DNA from: Roseofilum acuticapitatum BLCC-M154
GTDB taxonomy: Bacteria > Cyanobacteriota > Cyanobacteriia > Cyanobacteriales > Desertifilaceae
Reading direction: 5' to 3'
DNA length: 50,107 bases
Assembly: GCF_030068475.1 (NCBI RefSeq)
Contig: NZ_JAQOSP010000004.1
Location: 1-50,107, forward strand
Below, one piece after another: positions 1 to 10,531 of the stretch. The notes under the pieces are model-generated. The model did no database searches, was not told the DNA's origin, and worked only from the letters and a program-made list of their open reading frames with translations. The first letter of the stretch is position 1. Every line of letters starts with the position of its first letter. Position numbers and translations under genes: made by a program.

Positions 1-470
1 CCTTGATATTACTGGAGTGGGAGCATCTTGCTCCCTGGATTTTTAATTAGGGTATTTCCGCTTCGCGGACATGAATAAGCGAACTTGATATGAAGAAGCG
101 GGCAAGATGCCCGCACTCCTCTAATCCCTTGATATGACTGGAGTGAGAGCGTCTCGCTCCCTGGATTTTTAATTAGGGTATTTCCGCTTCGCGGACATGA
201 ATAAGCGAACTTGATATGAAGAAGCGGGCAAGATGCCCGCACTCCTCTAATCCCTTGATATGACTGGAGTGGGAGCGTCTCGCTCCCTAGATTTTTAATT
301 AGGGTATTTCCGCTTCGCGGACATGAATAACTGAACTTGATATGAAGAAGCGGGCAAGATGCCCGCACTCCTCTAATCCCTTGATATTACTGGAGTGAGA
401 GCGTCTCGCTCCCTAGATTTTTAATTAGGGTATTTCCGCTTCGCGGACATGAATAACTGAACTTGATATC
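1..470. repeat. Tandem array of a 126-bp repeat, about 3.7 copies
   Basis: Units start at 1, 127, 253 and 379, an exact 126-bp period; the last unit is truncated at about 470. Each unit has three inverted repeats: GGGAGC..GCTCCC, CCGCTTCGCGG followed by ACATGA, and GCGGGC-AAGAT-GCCCGC. Copies differ at a few positions, mostly in or beside the hairpins. An open frame runs through the array on the minus strand, but it only reflects the 126-bp period (divisible by 3) and is not a gene. The array abuts the 3' end of cpeZ. Shorter or rotated copies occur at 7461-7530, 35346-35412 and 47465-47590. Confidence 0.93.
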
Positions 471-475
471 ATGAC

Positions 476-1096
476 TCACCAGCGCCCAGCATTATATTGC
501 ATCGTTTGCTCTAAGCGAGGTAAAGCATTCGTCGCCGATTCCCGCACATAACTATCCACCGATTCATCATTCGCCAATTCGGTTAACACTTCTGTCGCTC
601 GCTCATCTCCCATAGAAGCCAAAGCATTAATAATCGATACCGCTAACGCTAAATTATCCGTAGTCTTTAGAGTTTCCACTAATAAATCCAACATCGGCGA
701 ACCCACCGCCCCCAATGCCATCACTGCGGCAATATTCACCACCGGATTCGGATGATTGAGAGCCACCTTTAAGCCTTCCACCCCTTCTTCAGGAAAAGTA
801 TCAGAGCCATAATTAACAGCCACCTGAGCCAAAGCCTTGACACAACTGGCTTGAATCGTAGGATTATCACTCTGATTAAACAAGGAAACAATGGCAGAAA
901 CTGCATCTGCACCAATCACCCCTAACGCTTTCACAGCAGCCCGACGAATATCTACATTTTCCTCATTCACCATTTCAATTAAGCGGCCAATGGTGTTTTC
1001 ATCCCGATTTTCAGCTAACTGTACCATCGCCCGTTCCCGTAGATTGGGGTTGGGGTGTTTAAGCTGGGTAAATAAAGCCTCAATATCTGTCGTCAT
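476..1096 (-). CDS. cpeZ: CpeZ-like HEAT-repeat phycoerythrin lyase/chaperone subunit
   Basis: The product is about 206 residues of HEAT-type helical repeats (motifs such as RRAAVKALGVIGADA and IAAVMALGAVGS), the fold of E/F-type phycobilin lyases. Its size fits CpeZ (about 205 residues), and it lies directly downstream of cpeBA on the same strand. In characterised systems CpeZ assists CpeY and other lyases in attaching phycoerythrobilin to phycoerythrin. I chose the ATG at 1096 (MTTDIEALF); the frame opens at a TTG at 1105, and neither has a strong Shine-Dalgarno. The 157-nt gap to cpeA holds two hairpins, so it may be expressed as a weaker distal gene of the cpeBA transcript. A CpcF-type protein is the alternative, but the context favours CpeZ. 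Confidence 0.82.
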   Translation of the reverse strand: MTTDIEALFTQLKHPNPNLRERAMVQLAENRDENTIGRLIEMVNEENVDIRRAAVKALGVIGADAVSAIVSLFNQSDNPTIQASCVKALAQVAVNYGSDTFPEEGVEGLKVALNHPNPVVNIAAVMALGAVGSPMLDLLVETLKTTDNLALAVSIINALASMGDERATEVLTELANDESVDSYVRESATNALPRLEQTMQYNAGRW

Positions 1097-1132
1097 TTTA
1101 AGCAACTATAACTATTAACTCTTTATACACTA

Positions 1133-1226
1133 AGAACTCTAAGTCTTGAACTTGACTATATATTAAAGCCAAGCTTTAGACTTAGAGTTCTCTAAAGTTT
1201 CATTCTTGAACTTAAAGGTCAAGAAT
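1133..1226 (-). promoter_or_regulatory. Two hairpins between cpeA and cpeZ (possible attenuator or mRNA stabiliser)
   Basis: A perfect 14-bp stem pairs 1133-1146 (AGAACTCTAAGTCT) with 1178-1191 across a 31-nt loop. A second 8-bp stem pairs 1202-1209 (ATTCTTGA) with 1219-1226. Both follow the cpeA stop codon on the transcript. No clear T-run follows, so partial termination or 3'-end protection of an abundant cpeBA message is more likely than a full terminator (inference). Confidence 0.6.
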
Positions 1227-1253
1227 TCAACTCAATTTTCTCCCAGCGATGAA

Positions 1254-1781
<528 letters not shown>

Positions 1782-1835
1782 TTACTTTTTAATCGACGAT
1801 TGCCCGTCGCTCTTGGGTGCAGTTATTTATCGGTT

Positions 1836-2596
<761 letters not shown>

Positions 2597-3883
2597 ATGT
2601 TCAGTGCTAGAGTTATGGATAAACGATTTTCTCAGCTTTTTAATTTAAGTGAAGACCGGGCGATCGCCCTCTTAGAAATGCCGTTGGATCAGCTCCGCGA
2701 TCCGAGCGATCGCTATGTAGCGGCTTGTCACCTCATGCATTATCCTACTGAACGGTCGATCGCTGCCCTGATTAAAGCCATTCACAATCGAGAAGATGAC
2801 CTCTATAATCGCATTGCCCGACGTAAGGCAGTGGAAAGCTTAGGACGATTAAAGGCTGAGATCGCCATACCAACACTGTGCGAGTGTTTAAATGACTCAG
2901 ATATGTATACCGTGGAAAATGCGGTTTGGGCGATCGGCGAGATTGGTACAGAGGATACAGACATTCTAGAAGCTATTACTCAACTGTTGCAGCAACCCAA
3001 CCAAAGCTATCGGGTGATTATCCAAGTGTTGGCTAAGTTAGGCTATCAAAGCGCTCTAGAAGCCATTCAACCCTTTATCGACTCAGAAGATCTCTGTATT
3101 TCCAGTGTGGCGATCGCCGCTACCTGTCAGTTAAGCCAAGATTTCAGCCAGATGGATCGGGTAGTGAGCTTTCTCCATAGTGACAATCTTAATGTGCGCC
3201 GAGCTTGCATCCAAGATCTCATGGATACGAATTATTATCCAGCTCTGCCCAGAATTGTCCAATGTCCTGTTTCCATCGTCTTTCGTCTGCGAGGCATTAA
3301 ACATCTGGCTCAAACGGGAATTGCTGCTCAGAAATTCACCTTTGCAGAGGTTGAACCCTATTTTGATCAAGTCATCCGAGATCATCCGGATACCCTGGAA
3401 TTTGTCCATGAATATGACCAAACCCCCAGCCTAGAATTTGCCATTAATGAACTCTATAGTACGGACTTTGGGCGCTGTTATCTAGCCAGTTATACCCTGC
3501 TGCACACCTACCCCCAAGATGCCCCAGAGGCTTTACTGGCCACGTTTGCTGATAAAGCCCATAATGACTATGGCGCTCATTACCATGTAGTCAAACTCTT
3601 GGGATGGCTAGGTTATGCCCCCGCCTATGATTTACTGGTAGAAGCTCTGCAAAACCAAGCTCCTCAATTCCAAAAATCCAGAGCTGCGGCGGCGATCGCC
3701 CTAGGAAATTTAGGCGCAACGGCAGCCATACCCCTATTACATGAGGCTCTGAATACTTCAATTTTTGATCTCAAGTATGCCGCCCTTTTAGCTTTAGAGC
3801 AATTAGGCGATCGCCAAGGATCGCAGATCTGCCTCCAGGATACCGATTTAATCTTACAAGCCAAAGCTCTGAGTCAGACATAG
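2597..3883 (+). CDS. cpeY: CpeY-like phycoerythrin alpha-subunit bilin lyase (HEAT repeats)
   Basis: The product is 428 residues of tandem HEAT/PBS-lyase repeats (for example VENAVWAIGEIGTEDTDILE and SRAAAAIALGNLG). Length and features such as DFGRCYLA, NDYGAHYHVVKLLGWL and FQKSRAAAAIALG match the CpeY/CpcE-like lyases. CpeY attaches phycoerythrobilin to Cys82 of CpeA, helped by CpeZ. Here it diverges from cpeBAZ rather than preceding cpeZ in one operon. AAGGAA (2580-2585) precedes the ATG at 2597, but the family usually starts at the internal MDKRF (ATG at 2615), so six residues are uncertain. The end at 3883 is clean. Confidence 0.88.
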   Translation: MFSARVMDKRFSQLFNLSEDRAIALLEMPLDQLRDPSDRYVAACHLMHYPTERSIAALIKAIHNREDDLYNRIARRKAVESLGRLKAEIAIPTLCECLNDSDMYTVENAVWAIGEIGTEDTDILEAITQLLQQPNQSYRVIIQVLAKLGYQSALEAIQPFIDSEDLCISSVAIAATCQLSQDFSQMDRVVSFLHSDNLNVRRACIQDLMDTNYYPALPRIVQCPVSIVFRLRGIKHLAQTGIAAQKFTFAEVEPYFDQVIRDHPDTLEFVHEYDQTPSLEFAINELYSTDFGRCYLASYTLLHTYPQDAPEALLATFADKAHNDYGAHYHVVKLLGWLGYAPAYDLLVEALQNQAPQFQKSRAAAAIALGNLGATAAIPLLHEALNTSIFDLKYAALLALEQLGDRQGSQICLQDTDLILQAKALSQT

Positions 3884-4016
3884 GATCTCGGAGCAAAAAG
3901 TTATAAGCCATAGAACCTAGTGCTACTTAAAAGGGAAAGGTTACCAATTTGGAAACACTCCTGCCCAATTCCAGTCCCAAAGGCTAGGCTAATAGTTAAG
4001 CTTTAGATTAAAGATT

Positions 4017-4964
4017 ATGGCAAAAGAACTGGCAATCCGGACTTGTGGAGTAACCAAACAATTTGACCGCCATATTGCAGTCAACGATCTAGATTTAGAA
4101 GTCGGACGCGGTGAAGTCTATGGTTTAATTGGCCCCAATGGTGCAGGGAAAACCACCTTAATTCGCATGTTGGCAGCAGCCGAAGAACCAACGACAGGGG
4201 AAATTTATATTAACGGCGATCGCCTCCTCAGAGACCATTCTAACCCCACCCTGAAACGTCGCATTGGTTATCTACCCGACGATTTCCCCGTTTACGACGA
4301 TCTCACCGTTTGGGACTATTTAGACTATTTTGCCCGTTTATATCAGCTCAAAGACCCCCGCCGTCGGCAACGCCTCTATGATGTGCTAGAACTGGTACAA
4401 CTGGGCAATAAGCGCAATAGCCAGATTTCTACCCTCTCCAGAGGGATGAAACAACGACTTTCCTTAGCCCGAACCATTATCCATGAACCCATTGTGTTAT
4501 TGCTCGATGAACCGGTATCAGGATTAGATCCCATTGCGCGAATGCAATTTCGGGAAATCATTAAGGTTCTCCAAGAAGCAGGAATGACCGTTTTAATTTC
4601 TTCCCATGTCCTCAGCGACTTGGCAGAACTCTGTACTTCAGTGGGTATCATGGAATTGGGCTATTTAGTCGAAAGCACAACCTTAAAAGATTTGTATCAA
4701 CGCCTAAGTCGTCAACAAATCTCGATCGCTACCCTAGGATCTCAAGATGCCTTGATTACAGAACTGAAACAGTTTCCCCAGGTGGATGGATGGGAAACCC
4801 TCTCATCCGGTCATTTGCGAGTGAACTTTAACGGCACTCCAGAAGAGAGCGCCCAGTTATTGCGATCGCTCATTAGCGCCAATTTACCTGTCACTGAGTT
4901 TTATTCTACTCAGGAAGATTTAGAAACCATCTTCCTGAAACTCGGTCATAAGCAAGCATCTTAA
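4017..4964 (+). CDS. ABC transporter ATP-binding protein (ABC-2 exporter type)
   Basis: The product is 315 residues. It shows Walker A GPNGAGKTT near residue 40, an atypical signature LSRGMKQRLSLAR in place of LSGGQ, Walker B VLLLDEPVSGLD and the switch histidine in ISSHVLSDL. A C-terminal domain of about 90 residues follows, as in DrrA/CcmA-like exporters. It lies 31 nt upstream of a large integral membrane protein, almost certainly its permease. The substrate cannot be read from the sequence. The neighbouring phycoerythrin genes suggest no link. Confidence 0.92.
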   Translation: MAKELAIRTCGVTKQFDRHIAVNDLDLEVGRGEVYGLIGPNGAGKTTLIRMLAAAEEPTTGEIYINGDRLLRDHSNPTLKRRIGYLPDDFPVYDDLTVWDYLDYFARLYQLKDPRRRQRLYDVLELVQLGNKRNSQISTLSRGMKQRLSLARTIIHEPIVLLLDEPVSGLDPIARMQFREIIKVLQEAGMTVLISSHVLSDLAELCTSVGIMELGYLVESTTLKDLYQRLSRQQISIATLGSQDALITELKQFPQVDGWETLSSGHLRVNFNGTPEESAQLLRSLISANLPVTEFYSTQEDLETIFLKLGHKQAS

Positions 4965-4995
4965 GTTAATGCCCTCTGTAAAGGATATATAAAAG

Positions 4996-6654
4996 ATGAG
5001 ACTAGATTTAATGAACTTCATTGGGGAAATTAACCCCCAACTCTTCCGAGAACTTAAAGGTCGCTTTAAGACTCGCAACATCATGGTTGCCGGGGGAATG
5101 TCTTTGTTTGCCCAAGTCCTCGTACTCTTCGGCTTCCTCAATGCATTACCCGATCGCCATAGTGAATATCACCGCTATTGTACCGGAGGAAAACCTGAAT
5201 ACTACTACCACCAGTTACGCTGTTTAATGAATCCCCTGGGCAACCCCGAAATTAACTGGCAACTCTGGTGGTCAGATCTCTTTGTCTGGTTAACCGTGGT
5301 CGGGATCTTTGCCCTGTTGGTAGGAGGAAGCTATCTGATTATCAGCGACCTTGACCGAGAAGAACGCAAAGGAACCCTCAATTTTATTCGCCTGAGTCCC
5401 CAGTCTACCCAGCAAATTCTTTTAGGTAAACTCCTAGGGGCCCCCAGCTTACTCTATTTTGCCTGCTTCCTTGCCTTTCCACTCCATCTATGGGCAGCAC
5501 TTAATCTGCATATATCCCTAGGATTACTCGCCCTCTATTATGGGGTGCTATTAGCCTGTAGCGCCTTCTTTTTCAGTGGTTCCATCCTTTTTGGTTTAGT
5601 CAGCCATTGGATGGGTGGATTTCAAGCTTGGTTAGCTGGAGTTTTGGTCACTGCTTTTCTGTTTGTCACCTCCATGATGCGGGTTGAAGATGCTCCTATT
5701 GATATCTTGAAACTCTTCACCCCCTCTAGCTTGATTCCCTATATGATTGGCGAAAAGTGGCTGGGGAATATTGACTTCTTTAATTACGATTTATTCAGTT
5801 TGCGGGATCATTCGGTGGAGTGGCACTGGTTTATTCTTCCCATTGGTAAGACAGTCGTGACCTTAAGTCTGGCTATGGTGGTCGCTTGTGCCGTATGGAC
5901 AGCTTGGAATTGGCTAGTGATCGATCGCTGTTTCCGCAATCCCAATCAGACCTTAATCGGCAAAAACCAGTCCTTTTGGTTAACCGGATGCTTCAGCCTC
6001 TTTACCTTGGGTTTGGCTCCCCATGGATATCAGTTTGAGAATCTATATTGTTTACTGGTGTTCAACCTGATTTTCTTTGCGGGACTAATGGCAGCATTGT
6101 CTCCCCAAAGACAGGTTTGTGTAGACTGGGCCCGCTATCGCCATATGTCGGAAACGCGCCATCAAGGATTATTTCAAGAGCTGATGTCTGGGAATAAGAG
6201 TCCTGCACTGTTGGCGATCGCCTTTAATTTACTCGAAGCGCAGTTAATTATTTTACCCTGGATCTTAATGTGGCCAGGGGATAACGGCGATCGCCTCCAT
6301 GGAATCTTTAACCTAGTATTGAGCTTTTCCGTACTGCTCCTCTATGCCAGTGTTGCCCAACTGATTATGATGATGAAATCCAAGAAAAGCGGCATTTGGG
6401 CAACTGCGGCGATCGGTGGTGCAATTTCCCTGCTCCCCTTAGCCTTCCTGGTTCTGTCTGCTTATCCTGATGAGACTCCCTTGCTCTGGATGTTTACGAT
6501 CTTCCCCTGGGAAGCTCTCCACCATACCTCAGCTCTGACTGTGATGGTATCTGTGTTAACCCAATGGGCTGTTGTGGGTTTAGTAGCCACCCAGTATTCT
6601 CGACAACTGCGCCTAGCTGGAATTTCAGCTTCTAAAGCCTTGGGCCATGGATAA
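4996..6654 (+). CDS. ABC-2-type permease, partner of the upstream ATPase
   Basis: The product is 552 residues with about twelve hydrophobic segments. It carries the motif DREERKGTLNFIRLSPQSTQQILLGKLLG, typical of ABC-2 permeases with tandem membrane halves. AAGGAT (4981-4986) lies 9 nt before the ATG. The tight spacing with the ATPase gene supports a two-gene operon for an efflux or membrane-remodelling transporter. The protein is longer than single-unit ABC-2 permeases and could be two fused halves. The substrate is unknown. Confidence 0.85.
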   Translation: MRLDLMNFIGEINPQLFRELKGRFKTRNIMVAGGMSLFAQVLVLFGFLNALPDRHSEYHRYCTGGKPEYYYHQLRCLMNPLGNPEINWQLWWSDLFVWLTVVGIFALLVGGSYLIISDLDREERKGTLNFIRLSPQSTQQILLGKLLGAPSLLYFACFLAFPLHLWAALNLHISLGLLALYYGVLLACSAFFFSGSILFGLVSHWMGGFQAWLAGVLVTAFLFVTSMMRVEDAPIDILKLFTPSSLIPYMIGEKWLGNIDFFNYDLFSLRDHSVEWHWFILPIGKTVVTLSLAMVVACAVWTAWNWLVIDRCFRNPNQTLIGKNQSFWLTGCFSLFTLGLAPHGYQFENLYCLLVFNLIFFAGLMAALSPQRQVCVDWARYRHMSETRHQGLFQELMSGNKSPALLAIAFNLLEAQLIILPWILMWPGDNGDRLHGIFNLVLSFSVLLLYASVAQLIMMMKSKKSGIWATAAIGGAISLLPLAFLVLSAYPDETPLLWMFTIFPWEALHHTSALTVMVSVLTQWAVVGLVATQYSRQLRLAGISASKALGHG

Positions 6655-6711
6655 GGGATCGCCCAGAATTCAGAGATACAGCAGTTTTCTTTCTCGCTTG
6701 CGGTACATCTC

Positions 6712-6801
6712 GATCCCCCCAACCCCCCTTAAAAAGCAGGGGGTTTTCAAAGTCCCCCTTTTTAAGGGGGATTTTCCGCAAGCGGACATGAAAGGGGGAT
6801 C
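6712..6801. repeat. Nested palindromic repeat interrupted by a 19-nt hairpin module
   Basis: The outer arms are GATCCCCCC (6712-6720) and GGGGGATC (6794-6801), with inner stems of CCCCCTT and AAGGGGG. At 6773-6791 sits the module TTTCCGCAAGCGGACATGA. It is flanked on both sides by AAGGGGGAT (6764-6772 and 6792-6800), as expected for a small insertion that duplicated its target. The same module occurs in the 126-bp array and at 47368-47574. The rest of the 6655-6863 gap holds no gene. Confidence 0.85.
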
Positions 6802-6863
6802 TTTTGCCTGTACCTCATTACCGCGCTTTGCGCTGTAACACCCATTCCTGATTCTCAATTCCC

Positions 6864-7433
6864 CTAACCCTGTCCATCAGAGTAGGGGATTTTTGATCTT
6901 CTAGATCCTCGATTGTGCCATTCCTGAAGCACTGCGCGACATTGCAAACAAGTCAAATCTTGGAAAAGTTGATCGACTCCTTCGGGAGTATGGGGATAAA
7001 CCGCGCCGAGGCGATCGCCCTCTATACTCATCTTGGGATCGATCTCGGCCACACATCCATACAACTTTTGATTAGAAAACGAACTATTAATCAGCCATCC
7101 CTCTTCATTGAGTAACCGGAGCTTCAGAATCCCCTCTTCTCCAATCCCCAATTCTCGCTCCAGAATACTCGGCACAACCGCCAAAGGCTTTCCCTCATTT
7201 CGCACCCGTCCCCCAGGAAAATCCAACGTGACGCTCTGAACTCCTGGACGATACTGGGGCACAGGTAAGATTAAATTCTCCCCTTGAAGGGTGACAATGA
7301 CCACTGAATCGGCTTTTTCCACTCGCCAATAATCAACGACTTGACCTCGATCATCCTCCAGACGCTCTCCAATCAAGGTCACCCACTCAGAAGTAATTCT
7401 GACTAACCTATTGAGTATTTTCCAGTTTTGCAC
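6864..7433 (-). CDS. Nudix-fold hydrolase-like protein with an altered Nudix box
   Basis: The product is 189 residues resembling the ADP-ribose pyrophosphatase branch of Nudix proteins (opening WKILNRLVRITSEWVTLIGERLED, then DYWRVEKADSVVIV). The box region reads GGRVRNEG then LERELGIGEEGI. The RE and EE elements are present, but the spacing of RELxEExG is stretched by two residues. Catalysis could be weakened or the substrate changed. It stands alone on the minus strand beside a repeat relic. The family is likely; the activity is uncertain. Confidence 0.65.
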   Translation of the reverse strand: MQNWKILNRLVRITSEWVTLIGERLEDDRGQVVDYWRVEKADSVVIVTLQGENLILPVPQYRPGVQSVTLDFPGGRVRNEGKPLAVVPSILERELGIGEEGILKLRLLNEEGWLINSSFSNQKLYGCVAEIDPKMSIEGDRLGAVYPHTPEGVDQLFQDLTCLQCRAVLQEWHNRGSRRSKIPYSDGQG

Positions 7434-7460
7434 AGATTGATATTGCTTGATTAAAAACCT

Positions 7461-7530
7461 TGGGAGCGAGACGCTCCCACTCCAGTAATATTAAGGGATT
7501 CTAGGAATGCGGGCATCTTGCCCGCTTCTT
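7461..7530 (-). repeat. Relic of the 126-bp repeat, inverted relative to the array at 1-470
   Basis: The segment holds GGGAGCGAGACGCTCCC and GCGGGCATCTTGCCCGC, the reverse complements of two hairpins of the 126-bp unit, separated by a similar spacer. It lacks the CCGC/GCGGACATGA module. It sits between the start of the Nudix gene and the end of sbtB. Confidence 0.85.
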
Positions 7531-7554
7531 GAATCCCATTAACCAGACTTGATC

Positions 7555-8447
<893 letters not shown>

Positions 8448-9560
8448 GTGGATTTTCTTTCTGATTTCTTTACGCTCTTCCTGGGGAAGTTACAGTCCCC
8501 AACACTTGGCTTCCTGATTGGTGGTATGGTCGTTGCCGCAGTCAATAGCCGACTGCAAATTCCAGATGCGGTCTATAAGTTCATCGTCTTCATGCTGCTA
8601 ATCAAAGTTGGCTTGAGCGGCGGCATTGCCATCCGCAATGCCAATATTATGGAGATGCTCTTGCCCGCAGCATTCGCTGTGGTCATGGGTATTGTCATCG
8701 TATTCATTGGGCGCTACACATTGGCACTGCTACCGAACGTCAAAGTCGTAGACGGTATTGCCACCGCAGGCTTATTCGGTGCGGTGAGTGGCTCTACCAT
8801 GGCTGCCGCCCTAACGCTACTAGAAGCAGAAGGCATGGACTATGAGCCTTGGGCAGCCGCACTTTATCCTTTCATGGACATCCCAGCCCTGGTGACGGCG
8901 ATCGTTTTAGCCAGCATTTATACCAAGAAGCAAAGGGAGAAGTATCTCACAGAAGAGGAATCCTTAAGCAAGCAGTCCGTTGCTGTAGGAGGATATTCCA
9001 GCGATAAAGGGATTATCGCCAGTGGATATCCCCGAAAGGAGCGCGTTCCCGGAGGCGATCGCGTCAAGATATGGCCCATCATCCAGGACAGTCTCCAAGG
9101 ATCTGCCCTATCTGCACTCATGCTCGGCCTCGCTCTAGGTCTGCTGACTCGGCCAGAAAGCGTCTATGAAAGCTTCTTCAATCCCGGCTTTCGCGGACTG
9201 CTTTCCATCCTAATGCTAGTCATGGGTATGGAAGCAACAGCAAGGCTCGGTGAACTTCGCAAAGTGGGCCAGTGGTACGCCATATATGCCTTTATTGCCC
9301 CCCTACTGCATGGGTTGATCGCCTTCGGTCTCGGCATGATTGCCCACTACGCCACGGGATTCAGCCTGGGTGGTGTTGTGATCCTGGCTGTCATCGCTTC
9401 CTCTAGTTCAGACATCTCAGGGCCACCCACTCTACGAGCCGGTATCCCGTCGGCTAATCCCTCCGCCTACATCGGCTCGTCCACAGCCGTTGGCACACCA
9501 GTTGCCCTTGCCTTGTGTATACCTCTATTCATCGGACTCGCTCAAGCTTTAGGCGGCTGA
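8448..9560 (+). CDS. sbtA: SbtA, sodium-dependent bicarbonate transporter
   Basis: The product is about 370 residues and very hydrophobic, with two halves of about five membrane segments joined by a polar cytoplasmic region (about residues 160-205). The motifs GAVSGSTMAAALTLLE and AVIASSSSDISGPPTLRAG match SbtA. It imports bicarbonate with sodium across the plasma membrane for the CO2-concentrating mechanism and is controlled by SbtB. I take the GTG at 8448 as start because AAGGAGG (8436-8442) ends 5 nt before it and the protein then opens MDFLSDFF, as in the family. The frame stays open to a TTG at 8433 that overlaps the ribosome-binding site. Confidence 0.96.
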   Translation: MDFLSDFFTLFLGKLQSPTLGFLIGGMVVAAVNSRLQIPDAVYKFIVFMLLIKVGLSGGIAIRNANIMEMLLPAAFAVVMGIVIVFIGRYTLALLPNVKVVDGIATAGLFGAVSGSTMAAALTLLEAEGMDYEPWAAALYPFMDIPALVTAIVLASIYTKKQREKYLTEEESLSKQSVAVGGYSSDKGIIASGYPRKERVPGGDRVKIWPIIQDSLQGSALSALMLGLALGLLTRPESVYESFFNPGFRGLLSILMLVMGMEATARLGELRKVGQWYAIYAFIAPLLHGLIAFGLGMIAHYATGFSLGGVVILAVIASSSSDISGPPTLRAGIPSANPSAYIGSSTAVGTPVALALCIPLFIGLAQALGG

Positions 9561-9663
9561 ATTCAAGACGGGTCGGGGTCTTGCAGCGCTCCTGTCCGGT
9601 CATTAACCCGGCAGCTACGATCTAGACTCTAGACCCCTTCCTCCCCTTCATCCCTGACCTTTA

Positions 9664-10215
9664 ATGAATATGGAACCCTTATCGTCAAACCCTTCTCCTC
9701 GCTCGTTCAGTTGGTTCAATGGAGACCACATCGTTCGAGTTCTCGAACTGGTACAGGACTTAATTGTGATTTCCTTGTGCATCGGCCTGTTTAGCTTCAT
9801 GGTGATGCAATTACGAGAGATGTTTCTGTCCCTCTTGCCCCCTTTAAACTTTCCTCGGGTCACTTCCGATATTTTATTCTTGCTAATTTTAGTAGAATTG
9901 TTTCGATTGCTAATTATTTATTTAAAGGAGCATCGAGTTTCGATTGGAGTCGCCGTTGAGGTCTCCATTGTTTCTGTACTTCGGGAAATCATTGTCCGAG
10001 GCATTTTGGAAACCCCATGGGTGCAAGTGATGGCGGCCTGCTCTTTTCTCATTGTCCTGGGGAGTTTATTAGTTATTCGTGCTTGGATTCCACCAACCTT
10101 TGATGGTATTGACCCAGAGCAGCAGGTCTCTCAACGTCACCGGATACGCTTTGGTCAAGCCTTGTCTGAAAGGGATCGTCAACTGGAGGCTCAACCTGTT
10201 TCAACCTTGAAGTAA
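9664..10215 (+). CDS. PsiE-family (phosphate-starvation-inducible E) membrane protein
   Basis: The product is 183 residues with four predicted membrane segments (around 30-50, 70-90, 105-125 and 140-160 of the chain). The motif LKEHRVSIGVAVEVSIVSVLREIIV is typical of the PsiE family. The biochemical role of the family is unknown. It lies between sbtA and bicA on the same strand, 103 nt after sbtA, and ends at a strong terminator, so it may be co-expressed with sbtA and linked to anion uptake (inference). Confidence 0.85.
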   Translation: MNMEPLSSNPSPRSFSWFNGDHIVRVLELVQDLIVISLCIGLFSFMVMQLREMFLSLLPPLNFPRVTSDILFLLILVELFRLLIIYLKEHRVSIGVAVEVSIVSVLREIIVRGILETPWVQVMAACSFLIVLGSLLVIRAWIPPTFDGIDPEQQVSQRHRIRFGQALSERDRQLEAQPVSTLK

Positions 10216-10265
10216 TAATTTCTTCTCTGGTGTAAATGTCTCACCAGTACAAAATACGCCTACTC

Positions 10266-10297
10266 AAAAAGCTGGGGTTATGACCCCGGCTTTTTTC
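10266..10297 (+). terminator. Rho-independent terminator after the psiE-like gene
   Basis: The stem is AAAGCTGGGGT / ACCCCGGCTTT with loop TATG and continues into six T residues (10291-10296). The stem is GC-rich and fully paired apart from one G-T wobble. It should end the sbtA-psiE transcript. Confidence 0.9.
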
Positions 10298-10438
10298 GTT
10301 TGATTGGCTTGGTTGTAATTGTCTCTCGCATTTTCGCCAGCTATTTACCTCGATCGCGTCTTTGGCTTATGCTATAGCCCATAGCCCAGAGACTTGACAT
10401 ACCCATCTATAGAAAGTCTCAGAATATCTTGTTTAATG

Positions 10439-10505
10439 CATAGACTAGATTCTATGTATAAAAAGCGAGCTTAATTCTCGCAAACTGTACATTAATATAC
10501 AGTTT
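10439..10505 (+). promoter_or_regulatory. bicA promoter/leader with three consecutive inverted repeats
   Basis: Three inverted repeats precede bicA. CATAGA..TCTATG (10439-10456) contains the palindrome shared with sbtA. GCGAG-N7-CTCGC lies at 10465-10481. AAACTGTA (10482-10489) pairs with TACAGTTT (10498-10505), ending 26 nt before the ATG. The first is the best operator candidate; the others could be leader hairpins. The rest of 10298-10531 shows nothing else. Confidence 0.5.
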
Positions 10506-10531
10506 GATCACTAAAGAAAACCGGTTCAACC

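Noticed and set aside
9-368. A 119-residue open frame on the minus strand in the tandem repeat
   Set aside because: It exists only because 126 is divisible by 3; the sequence is hairpin-rich repeat with no ribosome-binding site and no family resemblance.
1-470. CRISPR array
   Set aside because: Units are 126 bp and nearly identical throughout; there are no short repeats with unique spacers and no cas genes.
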